Shown piece after piece: positions 1-13,874 of a stretch of DNA of 64,000 nucleotides. The notes beneath the pieces were generated by a model that ran no database searches, was not told the origin of the DNA, and was given only the letters and a program-made list of their open reading frames with translations. This DNA comes from Ceratotherium simum simum (taxonomy: Eukaryota > Chordata > Mammalia > Perissodactyla > Rhinocerotidae). Every line of letters starts with the position of its first letter. Position 1 is the first letter of the stretch. The translations under genes were made by a program, and so were the position numbers. The DNA lies in NCBI RefSeq assembly GCF_000283155.1, contig NW_004454163.1, positions 22,883,956 to 22,947,955 of the forward strand. The letters are read 5' to 3'.

Positions 1-499
1 GAATTTTATAAATGATACAGGGCTGTAAAGTATCTAGATTTTAGAGTGTTATATGCATTTAAAATTTTTCAAAAAATTTAATTTTATTAGGGAGAGATGA
101 TATCTAAGGTAGATTGAACTAAAGCCAACTCAGTTTCATAAATTGAAGTTACTGGGACTTTTTGCCTGGAGAGTACCATTACTCTTCAAAATCCTCTGGC
201 AAATTATTACTAATTTTCCTTCACATTGTCAAGATTAAACATTTGTTTCTGCTCATCCTAATGGAGTGTTCACATACATCTGTTGGCTTTGGCGTGACCA
301 GATGGAGATAATATCTAGAACTGCATGAAAGAAGCAGGTTGGTGTTAGAGCTGTCTTCTAGGATCTTGTCCTCAGTTTTGCTTAAACAGAAACTTTGGGA
401 GAATGGAGTATTAGCCAAACTCCCAAGGGACTGATGTATATATGATAAGTTCCTTTCATAGGTTTTTAAAAAATTGTGGTTGCTGTTGTTTGGTTTGGT

Positions 500-955
500 C
501 TGGTTTACTAATAACATATTTCATATATTCAAAATACAAACGTGAACACGTGTGTACCCATCACCAAGGTTAAGATACAAAATATTCAACATACAATTGA
601 AATATCTTTTATGTCTCTCCCTTATCACATGCTTCTACACCATTCCCTCCATTCCTCACTAATGTAACCACTCTCTCAGATATGGTATTTACTATATGTG
701 TATCCCTAAATGTTATAATATTACACATGTTTATAACTTTGTAGAAATGGCATCATACTATAAATATACTACTGCAACTTTCATTCATCTTTAACTTTGT
801 GTCCATGTGTTTACAAATAGCTCTCCTTCATTTATTTTTGCTGCTATGCAGTATTCTATTTTATGAAAATAACACAATGTATTTAGTTATTTTAGCAGAT
901 TTTCTTGAGAAGTTTGATTATTGAATAAATATACATTAGGGTGGTCTTCTGTTAA
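500..955 (-). mobile_element. Old L1 3'-end fragment (L1M-like)
   Basis: The sequence resembles the reverse complement of an old mammalian L1 3' region, with the typical run of acgtgtgtacccatcacc, a tail of atggcatcatac and cagtattctattttatg. No intact ORF or TSD is visible. The family call is by resemblance only. Confidence 0.5.
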
Positions 956-3660
956 AAATCTATACGGGAAGCCAAAATCACAATCTAAAAGTTGCTTGCT
1001 GGGTGAGAAATTAGAATAAGGAGGTGAGTTAAGTGATTATTTCCGATTGTAGGCTATGATAATCTAACGCATCCATTTCTTCAAAGAGGATATGTGCATC
1101 TGTGGAATAGAGCAGATGCTCCAGTTAAAGGCTCAGTGTTCCCTCTCCTCTGGCCAGTAGTGGATTCAGGAACATGTTTTTACCCATTGACTCTTCTTTT
1201 CTAGTTGCCAGGCTTACCCTTCTCTGCAATCAATGCATTTTATATAACCAGACAGGTAAAATTTCTTACATCTAAGCTTCCTAAATATATTCTAGTCAAG
1301 GCTCTCTGAGGTTATATCCAAGATGCTCTCTCCAGGTTGCTACAATCCTCACCACATCCTATTGCCTCATACACAGACCTTCTTCCCTCGTTAAGTAACA
1401 TGATTATCTCTTGTAGATATCTGAGTTTTAGACACTTGTTATAGCCAGTGCTTGACTCTGATAGTTTCTGGGCTCTGAGATACACAAGAGACACTTTGGA
1501 GAGCTCACAGCAGGAAGATGAGAGGAGGGATGTAATGGGACTGAAAACAGACCAAGGGTTTGCTCCATAAAACGGGTTTAAATAATGATAGTTCCTTTCC
1601 CCAAACTTTACAAGTTTTACTTACTCCTTCTCTTGCTTCAAATTTTATCTTAAGTCTCAACAATATGCCAACACACTTCATGCATTCGAGCAGTCAGTTA
1701 AGAAATGCTACTAAGCCCTCACTGCATGCAGGCCACTTGCTAAGAGCTATGGGCACAGATTGAAAAAGAGACCACTGAAGGAGCAATAAACGAAGAGGCA
1801 GAATTACCCAAGTGGACAAGGCAGAGAGAGAAATACACTCCAGGAAGATGAAAGAGAGTGAGAAAAATCCCAGCGATGTAAGGGAGGATTGTGTTGGAAG
1901 TTGAAATTGTGTGGGGAAACATAATTGTAGTGCTTTACACCCTGAAATGGAGAGGTTCTAGGTTAATCACCCTGCAGAGCTGATTTTCAGATGCTAGTTT
2001 TGTAGAGAGTTTCAAATTGGAATTCATCCCCAGCTAAGGGCATGACTATTTGTACTGGCATAGGAGAGTACTTTTTGAAGAGACAGAGTGCTAGGAAATT
2101 AAAGAGTGGATTGGTGTGGAAAACTGAGAAATAACAGTTATCCCCTCGATGTTCCCACCCACTACCGAGCAGCGGTTATGTGTATAAAGGTGAACTGATA
2201 ACGTCAGTGAGACAGGGATGGTGGAGAGCAAAATGAATCTGTTTCCTATTTTATTTTGTTAGCAGATAAATGATGGTAAATATGTAATTTGACTTTAGCT
2301 TGGGCTATTAAAAGCAAATCAGCAAAGGCATCTGAAAACTCTAGCTTCCTAATTAAAATTCTGCTAAAGTCTTATGCCTTAAGAAGGGGGTATATTTTCC
2401 AATTAGATATAAAAATGAAACCCTGCATGATAAAACTCCAACCCCATCCCACCTCTACAAAGTAGGTTGCATCAACAAAAACATTTTAAAATCTGAGTTT
2501 TTGAACCTCATATACAATGAAAATTTCATACATCTCCTCTTAGAGTGACAGAATTATAGAGGTATCCTATCTCTCCCTACACTTGCTGGATTCAGCCTTC
2601 AAAGCATTGTAATAAAATAATGGCTTGTTGTCGGGATATGCAAGCCGGTTGCAAATAAATTTAGACCTCCTAATCATTTACTTTCTCTTATAGCATGTCA
2701 CTCTTTAAAAATGCAGCCTTAGAATTCAAATAAAGAAAAACAAAGCTATAGTTCATGTTTACCCTTGTGGTTGGAAGCCCTTAATTAAATTGAGGAAACT
2801 GAAGAGGCTTCCTAAATTATTTTCTGGTGGCAGGTAGAATCAAAGCTAATATGTGATGATGTAGTAGTATTTTACTTTTATGGTGCATTTGATTTTGGAT
2901 TATGGTCCACATTCTTAAAGCAAGAAAATCTTCAACTTCTGAAAAATGTGATTTTGTAGTTTATATTTGTATGGATGACAACAACAGTAAAAATTGCTTC
3001 AATTCAATCCTGCTTTTTCTCACTGGGCAAGTTAAATCATCAATTTTTTTTTTGTTGCTATGCAATTTGCTGTCCTATAATTTGGTATATAGTATATATA
3101 TTTGGTATATAATTTGCAAAATTAGTAATTTTGGTTAATAGATCTACAAACCCTACAAAGATGTTGTTTTATTGATCCTAACTTTTGAAAACTAAATTAA
3201 GCTTGACATGTGTTGATACTTTGATGAAGCAGTATAAAAAAATTCAATATTATTAATTAATTCTTTGAACATTCAGAATCATATTAGATGTTCTATAAAA
3301 CACGACTTGCACTATGTATTTAGGAGAAAAGACCATGATTTTCCCTCTAGTTTTGAAAACTTTGTTTTATTGTTTTCAGAACTCAATAACATTCTGACTA
3401 ATCTAAATAAAGTGTACATAAAAGATCTTTGCATACTGCATGAGATGATCATTCTGAAGTTGGTAAGCTATTATAAGACACTCAGTGGAAATCCTAATGC
3501 CAAAGGAAAGGTCCAGAAATAAAATTTTACAGTTGTTTCCCTGATGGAAAGATAATTGGAATGGTCCAGAGTCCCAAGTTCCAGCCTACAAACGGCTCAG
3601 TGCACCTACCATCCAACCTTGATCTATCCCAAATGATTTTAAGAATCCCAGATTAATCTT

Positions 3661-4763
3661 TTTTTTTTTTAATTTTTTGTTTATTGCAGTAACATTGGTT
3701 TATAACATTGTGTAAATTTCAGGTGTACATCACTATACTTCTATTTCTGCATAGATTACATCATGTTCACCACCAAAATACTAATTACAACCCATCACCA
3801 CACACATGTGCCGAATTATCCCTTTCGCCCTCCTTCCTCCCCCCTTCCCCTCTGGTAACCACCAATCCAGTCTCTGTCTCTATGTGTTTGTTTATTGTTG
3901 TTGTTATCTACTACTTAATGAAGGAAATCATATGGTATTTGACCTTCTCCCTCTGACTTATTTCACTTTGCATAATACCCTCAATGTCCATCCATGTTGT
4001 CACAAATGGCTGGATTTCGTCGTTTCTTATGGCTGAGTAGTATTCCATTGTGTATATATACCACAGCTTCTTTATCCATTCGTCCCTTGATGGGCACTTA
4101 GGTTGCTTCCAAGTCTTGGCTATTGTGAATAACGCTGCAATGAACACAGGGGTGCATGTATCTTTATGCATTGGTGTTTTCAAGTTCTTTGGATAAATAC
4201 CCAACAGTGGAATAGCTGGATCATATGGTAGTTCTATCCTTGATTTTTTGAGGAATCTCCATACTGTTTTCCGTAGTGGCTGCACCAGTTTGCAGTCCCA
4301 CCAGCAGTGTATGAGAGTTCCCTTCTCTCCACATCCTCTCCAACACATGTTGTTTCCTGTCTTGTTAATTATAGCCATTCTGACGGGCATGAGGTGATAT
4401 CTCATTGTAGTTTTCATTTGCATTTCCCTGATAGTTAATGATTTTGAACATCTTTTCATGTGCCTGTTGGCCATCTGTATATCTTCTTTGGAGAAATGTC
4501 TGTTCAGGTCTTTTGCCCATTTTTTGATTGGGTTGTTAGTTTTTTTGTTGTTGAGATGTATGAGTTCTTGATATATTTGGATATTAACCCCTTATCAGAT
4601 ATATGGTTTGCAAACGTCTTCTCCCAATTGTTAGGTTGTCTTTTCATTTTGTTGATGGTTTCCTTTGCTGTGCAGAAGCTTTTTAGTTTGATGTAATCCC
4701 ATTTGTTTATTTTTTCTATTGTTTCTCTTGCCCGGTCAGACATGGTGCTTGAAAATATGTTGC
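3661..4763 (-). mobile_element. 5'-truncated L1 retrotransposon with 17-bp target-site duplication
   Basis: This is about 1.1 kb of L1 in reverse orientation. The poly-A tail reads as poly-T from 3661. The minus strand holds the C-terminal part of ORF2: a frame at 4474-3911 with [30 protein letters not shown] and [10 protein letters not shown], and a second frame at 4743-4504, so a frameshift separates the two. The ORF2 endonuclease and RT domains are missing through 5' truncation. Exact 17-bp repeats AATCCCAGATTAATCTT flank it at 3644-3660 and 4764-4780, and the left copy follows gattttaag, in line with an L1 endonuclease site. The long readable ORF2 remnant suggests a fairly recent insertion. 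It cannot move by itself. Confidence 0.95.
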
Positions 4764-4892
4764 AATCCCAGATTAATCTTAAGCCCTATGTTCTAGACCC
4801 GACTTTGCCAGGGATTAGTACTGTGTGAATCAAGTCACTTAAACTCTTTGATCTCAATTTTTCATCTGAACATAGAAAGTGTTAAGCTAGAT

Positions 4893-5110
4893 CAGGTTTC
4901 TCAACCTCAGAACTGTTGCCACTGGGGCTGGATAATTTTTTGTTGTGGGGCCTGTCCTGCGCATTGTAGGATGTTTAGCAGCATCCTTGACCTTTATCCA
5001 CTAGATGCTAGTAGTATTTCCCCACTATGATGTTGTACCAACCAAATATGTCTCTAGACATTGCCAAATTTCCCTATGGGAGACAAAATCTCCCCAGTTG
5101 AAAACCACTG
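4893..5110 (-). mobile_element. MER20 (non-autonomous hAT-Charlie DNA transposon)
   Basis: The 218-bp segment matches the reverse complement of MER20 as I recall it: tttctcaacctcag at one end, ggataattttttgttgtggg and aggatgtttagcagcatcc inside, and gttgaaaaccactg at the other. The 8-bp flanks agctagat and atctagat agree at 7 of 8 positions, as expected for an aged hAT target duplication. It has no coding capacity. Confidence 0.85.
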
Positions 5111-5289
5111 ATCTAGATTACTGTTCCCCAAAGGTTGTTTAGGCACATGAGTCCCATGAGAACCTCTGAGAAAAAAAGTGTTCCGTTGTCAAATAAACAT
5201 TGAGAAACTCGTTTGACAACTCACTTCTCTTTTGCCAGGTCCTCTCTTTCTACCTGAATACTAGGGACCTTAGTCTTGAGAGAGCATCT

Positions 5290-6190
5290 CTGCTCGCTCT
5301 ATACTCTTGATTTTGGTGATCTCGTCAACTCTCAGGGCTTCAAATTCCATCTGTGAGCCAACTCCCAAATTTATATGTCCAACACAGACCTTCTAGTGCC
5401 TCTTTATAATTTATCGTAAGATCTCAACCCTGATATATTCAAAACTAAACTTGTTTTTCCCTCCCTGAGCGTGCCCTTTCACCCTCTCCTTCATCTCAGA
5501 CATAGCTATTACTTAAGCCTGAACATGACTCTTCCTTTTTTTCCTCCCCCATATGCAATCTGCTTTGTTTATTCACTTTCAGACTATATTGTCTACCTGT
5601 TCACTTTGCTTGACTGCAATTGCCACCATCTCAGTTCAAGCGATCATCACATCTCACCTGGAGACCTTCAGTATCCCCTTAGCTGGTCTCTCTGTTTTTA
5701 CTGCTAAACCCTCTCCACACAGCAGGAAGTGATGTCTTAAAACAAATCAAGTCTGTCGCTTTCTTGCTGAAAACCCTTAAATGATCTGAGATTGTACATA
5801 GGGTAACTGAATGTGATCTACAAGGCTCTGTATGAATTAGGTCCTCTTTCTCCTTCCAGCCTTATTTTATGTCATTTCCCTTTAGCTCCAATGTTCCAGA
5901 CACATGGTCTGCTCTCAGATACCTTGTAAAGGAACAGGAACTAACTTCTAGCAATACACTATGATTCAGTCTAAATGTCACTTCTACAATGAAGCCTTTC
6001 ATGACCTCCCTCCTCCCTCAATGACCATTAGGTCCACATACTACATCTTTCTACGTGAACTCTACTTCTCTTTTAAGCACCAAATATAGTTGTAATTTTA
6101 TATTTGTTTGCTTCATGATTTGTTTAATATAAGTCTTCTCCAGTAAGTTGTAAGCTCCATGAGGTCAACAATCATGCCTCTTTTGGGGGT
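5290..6190 (+). mobile_element. L2-like ancient LINE block
   Basis: The sequence carries phrases typical of ancient L2-type sequence in forward orientation: cccaaatttatatgtcca, ctacaaggctctgtatgaat, gaagcctttcatgacctcc and, near the end, taagctccatgaggtcaaca. It is heavily mutated with no ORF. The first half (5290-5480) resembles the block at 23600-24190. Exact family and limits need a repeat library. Confidence 0.6.
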
Positions 6191-7504
6191 AGGGTGGGGG
6201 TGGGGAGCAATCGCAATAATCTAATTTGGAAATCGTTCTCAGACCATACAATAAACAAGAAAATAATGACACACAAATTATTATGGAATGATATAAGTAT
6301 GGCTCCATAAACACTTTCTGATGGTTCTATAGCCTGGCTGTTGTTCCTTTTCAGCCCTTCCAAAAAAATAGCTCAGAAATGGAGCTTTCACAATTTTTTT
6401 TGGATCACAATTTTTGATCACATCATATTCACAGCATTTAATTGGCTCTTCAGTATATATTTATGGAATAATTGGATACATTCTCTACTGTCCCTCTCCC
6501 ACCTCTCCTGTCAGTTCACAGTTCACATTAGCATGTTCAAAATTCTGATATTTGAGGAAAGAAATATGTTTTCCAACTTAATTGACCAAGGAAGTTTTTT
6601 CTCCCTTAATGCTGATTAATATTTAATTTTAGAGAACACTGGGCTAGATTATCTGTGAGGTCTCTTCCAGCTGATTGACTATATAGCACTTTATTTCATG
6701 GGGAAATCCTTTGAAATATTCAATGCCATATGAATTTCTGTTCAAATTCAAAGACTTGTGAAATTATTAAGACCTGTGTTGAGCTCAAAGTGTTCTAGTA
6801 ACAAAACTGCTGTCAGGGAAGACTGCAATGTAGGAGAGAAGTTCAGTTCCCATCTAGAAACTTTCACGGGATCTGTTTCTCTCCTCAGAACTGAACCTGT
6901 CAATCTTATGTTCACATTGTTTACCTGCATATTGATACTGTGCAGCTACTAGGGACAGCCATTGTGGCAATGAGATCAGGGTCTCAAAACAGGAGCCAGA
7001 ACTCCTGGATTCAATACCTGGCTTTGTTTTCTATAGGATAATTATGTACGCAGAACACTAGTTTTTATATGAGCTTACTGCAGACTTTTGAGGGCCAATG
7101 TGGTAAGAAGCATAAAATACTTTTGAAAGCCTATGAAGTATTATAAAAATTAAAGTCATTATTATTTCATGAAACCAATTTTCCAATCATTACTAAGACT
7201 TTAGACCCGTCGAATTACAAAACATATATATTTGCTGTTATTAAATTTAGTAGAAAATAGATGAAATCTTTTATGGTGATCAAACATCATGAAAATTAAA
7301 AATGGATGGAATGCCCATGTGATTTTTGAAAAATTGACTTCCTTCTCACTAATTTTAATGGAACATATCTAGGGTCTTGATTACTTAGACACTGGATACC
7401 AACACTATTATGCTAACACCAGGAAAGATGCATTAGGATACTATATTTTTCTTTAATTTGGAAAAATCACATAGAATGAACTATATTGAGCCACATCATA
7501 ATGT

Positions 7505-7615
7505 CTGTTGAATACTAACTCTTTGCCAGGGCCTGTGGTCAGTGTGTTGCATCCATTATCTCATGAAATAATCACAGTGCCCTGAAGGAGATTTGCAAGT
7601 CTTTGAATTACACCA
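7505..7615 (-). repeat. MIR-like fragment
   Basis: A short segment with tgccagggcctgtgg, atccattatctcatg and a following acagtgccc resembles the 3' half of MIR in reverse orientation. It is diverged and short. Confidence 0.45.
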
Positions 7616-7757
7616 TCCAGCTTCCTCTCTGAAGCCTGAAAAGTGGTAAATGTTATCTTGTCCCTTCTGGAGTCAGGCTCTTAACTACACTAGTTGAGAT
7701 TTGTGAGCTCTAAAATTGTTCCTAATTTGGAGCAGTCTCTTGATGTATTTAGATATA

Positions 7758-8402
7758 CCGTTGATCGTCATTATTTGCAGATTCCATATTTGTGAATTCA
7801 CCTACTCGATAAAATTTATTTGTAACCCCCCAAATCAATACTTGTGGTGCTTTTATGATCCTTTATGGACATGTGCAGAGTAGCCAAAAATTTGAGGAGC
7901 CCAATGCTCACGAACTCAACTGAGATGGAGCAAGATGACGCTCTGTCTTATTGTTTCAGCTCTCATGCTGTAAACGAGTGTCATTTCTGCGATATATTTA
8001 GTGCCAATTTTTCACATGTTTTGTGGCTTTTGTTGGTGGTTTCAGTGTTTAAAGAGGCCCCTCAATGTAGTGCTGAAGTGCTGTCTACTGTTCCTCAGCA
8101 AAAAAGGCTGTGATGTGCCTTATGAAGAAAATATGTGTTGATTAAGCTTCACTCAGGCATAAGTCACAGGGCTGTTGGCCGTGAGTTCAATGTTAATGAG
8201 TCAACAGTATATACATTAAATAAGGTGTCTTTAAACAAACTCACATAAAACAAGGTTATGCGTTGATTGGTTGATAAAAATGTTGTGACCAGAGGTTCAC
8301 AGAAACCTAACACACTATTTCCTCTAGAAGCAATACTTAGTAATTCAGTATTGGCAGTGACTTGATAGAGCACAGCTACAGCAAATAACAAGGACCAACT
8401 AC
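7758..8402 (+). mobile_element. Tigger-like (pogo/TcMar) DNA transposon remnant
   Basis: Terminal inverted repeats can be seen: 7760-7778 (gttgatcgtcattatttgc) pairs with the reverse complement of 8381-8399 at about 14 of 19 positions, and a TA dinucleotide lies just outside each end. Inside, around 8168-8225, a frame reads AVGREFNVNEST, which resembles the helix-turn-helix region of Tigger/pogo transposases (AVGREFNVNESTIR-type). At about 650 bp it is an internally deleted, non-coding copy. Confidence 0.75.
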
Positions 8403-8430
8403 ATCTACAGGCACCATTGCACTTGACTTT

Positions 8431-8668
8431 TTTTTTTGTGAGGAGATCAGCCCTGTGCTAACAGCTGCCAATCCTCCTCTTTTTTTGCTAAGGAAGACTG
8501 GCCCTGGGCTAACGTCTGTGCCCATCTTCCTCCACTTTATATGGGACGCTGCCACAGCATGGCTTACCAAACGGTGCGTGGGTGCATGCCCAGGATCCGA
8601 ACCTGTGAACCCCGGACTGCCGCAGTGGAGTGCGCACACTTAACTGCTTGCACCTCTGGGCTGGCCCC
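8431..8668 (-). mobile_element. ERE SINE, antisense to DCC
   Basis: This is an equine repetitive element. Poly-T at the left is its A-tail, followed by the body (gctaacgtctgtgcccatct, tggcttaccaaacggtg) and the tRNA-derived head near 8570-8668. TSD tgcacttgacttt occurs at 8418-8430 and 8669-8681. The overlapping 60-90 codon frames are repeat-derived, not genes. Confidence 0.95.
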
Positions 8669-9664
8669 TGCACTTGACTTTCTTAACTGCCCACTGGATG
8701 TCAGATATTCTGGTTATTCAGCCTTTGAATTGAGATTGGGAAATTAATGAAAGACCTTGAATATCAAGTTTTAAACTAGTGGGAACTTTTATGAGGAAGT
8801 CGTAAAGGCTCGGAAGCAAAGATTTATAGTGGGAGTGCCCATGAACCCTAACTATGAGGCAAATGACGTCAATATAATCTCACTAATGCTCAGCAGAATC
8901 CAGAGTCATTATTTTCTGACTTGAAACATGATGTCTTCCTGGGTGGAAAGAAAGAAATAAGAGTAGAGATTTGAAAAATTCTAGCTTACAAGGATTTTAA
9001 AAATATTCATACGGGAATGCTATGTTCGACTCAAACTAAGTTTGTCAGAAATGGGGAACTGTTAAATTTAACTCATGCTAATAAAAATCCATGAGATCCC
9101 CAACTGTCTTCATTGTAAGCTCTCACATAAAAGGTTAATTTATTCTAATGAATTAATTTATTAAGCATAGAAAGGGCATATCAAGATATTACTATAAAAT
9201 GACTTTTTAAATTATAAGTAAAACTATGATACAAAAGTTCTGACCTTTCATTACTTATCTCATTCCTTTGTAGTAAATGTAAAAATTACTTCAAGGAAAC
9301 CTTATTTCTTTCATTTATAATCAGAATTTTTTAACAGAAAGTGCTATTTAAAGACTTTTGTTGAGTTCCTCCCCCTGAGATTCAAGTTATTTCAGAAGCG
9401 CTTATTATTTTTCCAATAATAATGAATCAGCAATAATTTATTTAAATTTAGGTGACTATCTTTTCCAAAAAGCAATGATTCTTAGGTGACTGTCAAAAGA
9501 TAGTGTTTTGATTTTGAGGCAAGTACGGGTTATTATATTCATTTGTGAGAAGAAGGTAATTTTTCTTTCACATTGAGCATTATTTCTAAAAATTTTGTTG
9601 TTTGGAAGTCCACAGCAGAAGTATCCCAAAGGGTATGGTAGATTATTAATTTAGGCAACAATTT

Positions 9665-9890
9665 AATCAATATTTCAGTAGTATGGTATTTAAGCACTCA
9701 CTCTGTGTCAGGCACTGAGATGGTTGCTTTGTATGTATTTCCTCTAATTCTGTCAGTAACTGTGTAGAAGTATTATTATTTCCATTTTACAGATAAAGGC
9801 ACTGAGGTGCAAAAGGTGTAAATATTTTGCTCAAGAGGTATAGAAAGCTAATATAGATTGTTAAAAAATCATATTCAAACTCAGGTCTAG
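9665..9890 (-). repeat. MIR SINE
   Basis: Reverse-oriented MIR core: ctgtgtcaggcactgagatg, then attattatttccattttaca and gataaaggcactgaggtgc, ending in the tRNA-like part with caaactcaggtctagg. Confidence 0.8.
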
Positions 9891-10462
9891 GAATACATCC
9901 AGACTCATTTCTTTATGCTCCTTTCTAAATTTACTTTCTAATTTATGAACAAAATTATAAGCTAATATTTACTTTTTAAAAATTTGTAGCTTGCAGTGAC
10001 AAACATGACATAGAACAGAGTATTTCTAATTGATTGATCACTGAGGGTTTAAAGAAAGTGATTTAAAGAGTCATTAGCCACTTACATAAGCAAATTATCA
10101 AAAATGTCTATTTTTGCCTAAATATTGTCTACCATGAGGTACAGTTGCAACACAGGAAAATATTCATATCAGGACTTTATGACACTCTTTCAAACCCAGT
10201 TGCTGCTTTAAGTGCTTTTATGAATCATACATATTTGACAGGTTGAAAATTAAATGTGCTTTATGGATAGCTTCTTAAAAGGAACGGAAGTAAATTGTGA
10301 GTGATTGGTGTCAAATAGTTTGTCTTTCACAGCACCAAATAAGTAGTGTTTTCTCATAAACCCCAGCCTTTTCTGGTTTTTGTCACATTGGAATTCTTAT
10401 AGTACAAAGCAGCATTCTTCCTTCCCTCCCCACTTTCTACTCAATGCGATAGCTTAATTCTA

Positions 10463-10990
10463 TTTTCTTATTATTGAGATATAATTCACAAGCTATAAAT
10501 TTACCCTTTTAAAATGCACAATTCAGTGGGTTTTAGTATATTCATAAGGTTGTGCCACCATCACCACTATCTAATTCCAGAATATTTCATCATCCTAAAA
10601 GGAAACCCTGTATCCATTAACACTCTTTCCCATTCACTTCTCCCCCTGTCCACCAGCAAATGCTAATCTACTCTCTGTCTCTGTAGATTTGCTTATTCTG
10701 GATATTTCATATAGGTGGAATCATACAATATGTGGCCTTTTATGTTTGGCTTCTTTCACTTAGCGTAATGTTTTCAAGGTACATGCATATTGTAGCATGG
10801 ATCAGTACTTCATTCCTTTTTACAGCTGGATAGTATTCCATTGTGTGGATATACCACATCTGTTTATCCATTCATCAGTTGATGGCTTTTGGGTTGTTCC
10901 CCAATTTGGCTATTCTGAAAAATACTGCTATGAACATTCCTGTATAAATTTTTGTGTGGACGTAGGTTTCGTTTTTCTTGGGTAGATAAT
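10463..10990 (-). mobile_element. Old L1 fragment next to the transmembrane exon
   Basis: Reverse-oriented old L1: attattgagatataattcac at the 3' end, cacaattcagtgggtttt, tagtattccattgtgtgg and tgaacattcctgtataaat. No intact ORF2 remains. It ends about 150 bp before the DCC transmembrane exon, so the area around that exon's branch point begins just after it. Confidence 0.85.
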
Positions 10991-11116
10991 TTAGATCTTT
11001 CTTCTCATTTTTCATTACTTTTTTCCCAGCTTAAGGAATGCCCAGAACAATAGGAACTCTTCTCATCCTTAACAGAGCTTGATAAACAATGGGCTGCCAC
11101 ATCTCCCTAAACCTGA

Positions 11117-11305
<189 letters not shown>

Positions 11306-13874
11306 TAGGTAACAGCTGGTTCCCAAGAGGAGAGAAGTCACTGCTTGACCCAACTACCATCTTTCAGAGCTATGTTTTTGACGACTCTCTTCCTGCACTC
11401 TTCATAGTTCTCCACATGTTCCTTGTCTCCTGACCTGGGAAACACCTTGCCTTTTGTCCATTCCAGTCCCATAACTAGACGTGCAGACTTAATAGAGGAA
11501 TCCACCTGGAGACCCACATGGCATTTCTGTTTGATTTTACTTCTCAAGGTCAGATTCTTCCTTTCAAATAGAGGAAAGCTGTATAGAGGACAGAAGTTCC
11601 TTATGTAAGACTTAGAGAAGGAAATTTACCATGTCCCTACTTATGGCTCTCTCTGCAATTATGTATAAAAGGATGGAGATGTGTGTTCCTCAAAAAGTAC
11701 TTACTTATTTATGGCTTTTGTCAAGGAGGCTTGTAGGCATTTAATCAATGCTTGTTGCGTGAACGACTAAATATAGAATACTAAACTCAACGTAGTGATA
11801 ATACTATGCAGTGTTTGGTTTGGAGGTAGTAGTTAGGATAGAAAAGAGATTCCAGAAATTCAAAATGTTTCAGATTTCCTGGCTGTGGTGGATTCTCAGA
11901 AATTAAAAATATTTTCATATTATGCAGCTCTAGGTTATAACACATTCAGAGAATGATACATCAAAGTACAGGGTTTAGAATGGAAAGGTGCTTTTAATTC
12001 AGCTTATCTCCTTCCAGCAACACCCCATAACCAGCATATTAACCCTGTGTCAGCCAGTTGTGGGAATCAGCAATAATCTCCTGGTTATTCTCTGCCTCTT
12101 TGCCTCTCTAGCACTTTTCAAATCCAGCCTGATATGTCTTTTTCAGCTGTACTTTCTCACTGGATTGACTATAATAGATTCTTCCTTTGATTTTTTTTTT
12201 TTTTAATGCCTCAGGCATGGTGGGCCCATAGCTGGCTGATTTGACAACTATATACTGCACACATTGCTAGAGAAAGATTCTCTAGCAAATAATTTTCCCT
12301 CTTCCCTTATTAATACCTTAGCCTTTCTCTCTCTTTTTAAAAATCTTATGACCCTATTTGTTGATCTCTAGAGTATCTTCCAGAATTTTGAAGTGAAGTT
12401 CTTGGAAACAGGATACAGGAAGATGTACATGCTGAAGAAAGTGACATAGGAATGTAGATACAGTCTTTGTATTTAATTTATTTATGTGCAGGACAAATTT
12501 TATATCTTCGTGATATAAAATTCACGCATTCACGAGATTGGACTATCTTTAAACTGGTGATAACTGGTGTGCTGGCCCATCGTGCCCATGCAAGGAACCA
12601 GACAGAATGAGTTTAACAGGGCTGGTCTCATGTGTAAGCATTCTGGGAAGTCATAATCACCCACAGAGCTTCCAGAGTACTGGGAACTTAGTAAGGCTCT
12701 GGGGAAAAAATAACTGTGATCAAGTAAGGCTTTGAATAACTCTTGATCCAGCATTCCCAAGAAAGGGGCCATACAAGCATAGAACGGTGGAACATCAAGG
12801 CAGCAGGTGTCTGAAGCAGAGCTGAGAAAGATTCACATAACCATTAAGTAAGGAGGGCATCAAAATCAAACTTGGACTATTTCAGAGTAGTTTTAAAAGC
12901 ATGGATTCATTCACTAAATTAAATTTAATTAACTAAACCATCTGTAGCAGGATGTTGTATTTTTTCTGCTTTCTTCTTCTCCATGGTGTGAAGAATATTT
13001 GAGGGTTATATTGACCTGATGAATTGGATTCATCATATTTTATTTCTCCCCAAAGAAAATGCCAGTCTTCCCAGTATGCAAAGGTGGAATTTGATGCTGT
13101 TTTGAGGAACTCTCAAGTTGTCTTAAATTCCACTCTAGGCACTATGGTAAGAGCTTGAAGGTTTTATTTAGAAAGAGTAGAGACTGAGCCCTGGGTATGA
13201 CTTGGTTTTAAAATTAAGGAATGAATGAAAGAATAAATCCCTCCACGAATAACAAAAACCCAAAGAAAGTGACTTTATAGCTCTTACGCTGCTGCCACTT
13301 TGGTTTTTCCTCACCCCACCCCCAAAGTCTGTTGATATTTATTTGGCATATTTTCACAATTTTGCTTCCTGTATCTTTCTTCAGTAACAGACCCATTGGC
13401 ATTCATCTTGGTCTCTTCATTTGTATATGTTAACAAAGAAAAAGCAAATTTTTCTCCTTCAAGATATATCTGAGCTTTAATTTAGCTTGTCTTGATTTCA
13501 TTGAGGACCCCTCCCCCTCGTGCCACTACCGTTGAGCCTTTTAGAACAAATTAAGTCATGCAGATGAAAGCAAAATCAATTTCAATCTGAAACAGGAATA
13601 ATGTCCTTTACAGGGCTCTCTGAAAAACGAGAGTTTACTTAATAAGGTGAAGTAGGAAACACATTCATGAGCTTCTTCCATATCTCGTTATCTGGGAGTG
13701 CTGGGGAATGTAAATTTTGTTTGTGTTTTATTGGCGGACTTGAATTGCATTCAAGTGACTTTGAAACATTTTTGTGTGCTATACTACATATTTAATAATG
13801 AGGTAAGTTTTCTGATTGATTTACACTCTAGTTGGTAAGATTTTATTTTTATGATATAAAATCACTAACAGAAG

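Noticed and set aside
3911..4743. Minus-strand frames resembling a real protein
   Set aside because: They are the end of L1 ORF2, 5'-truncated and frameshifted, so listed as a mobile element and not as a gene.
8376..8747. Several 60-90 codon frames on both strands
   Set aside because: They coincide with the ERE at 8431-8668; the same peptides recur at other EREs (for example 32540-32761), showing repeat origin.
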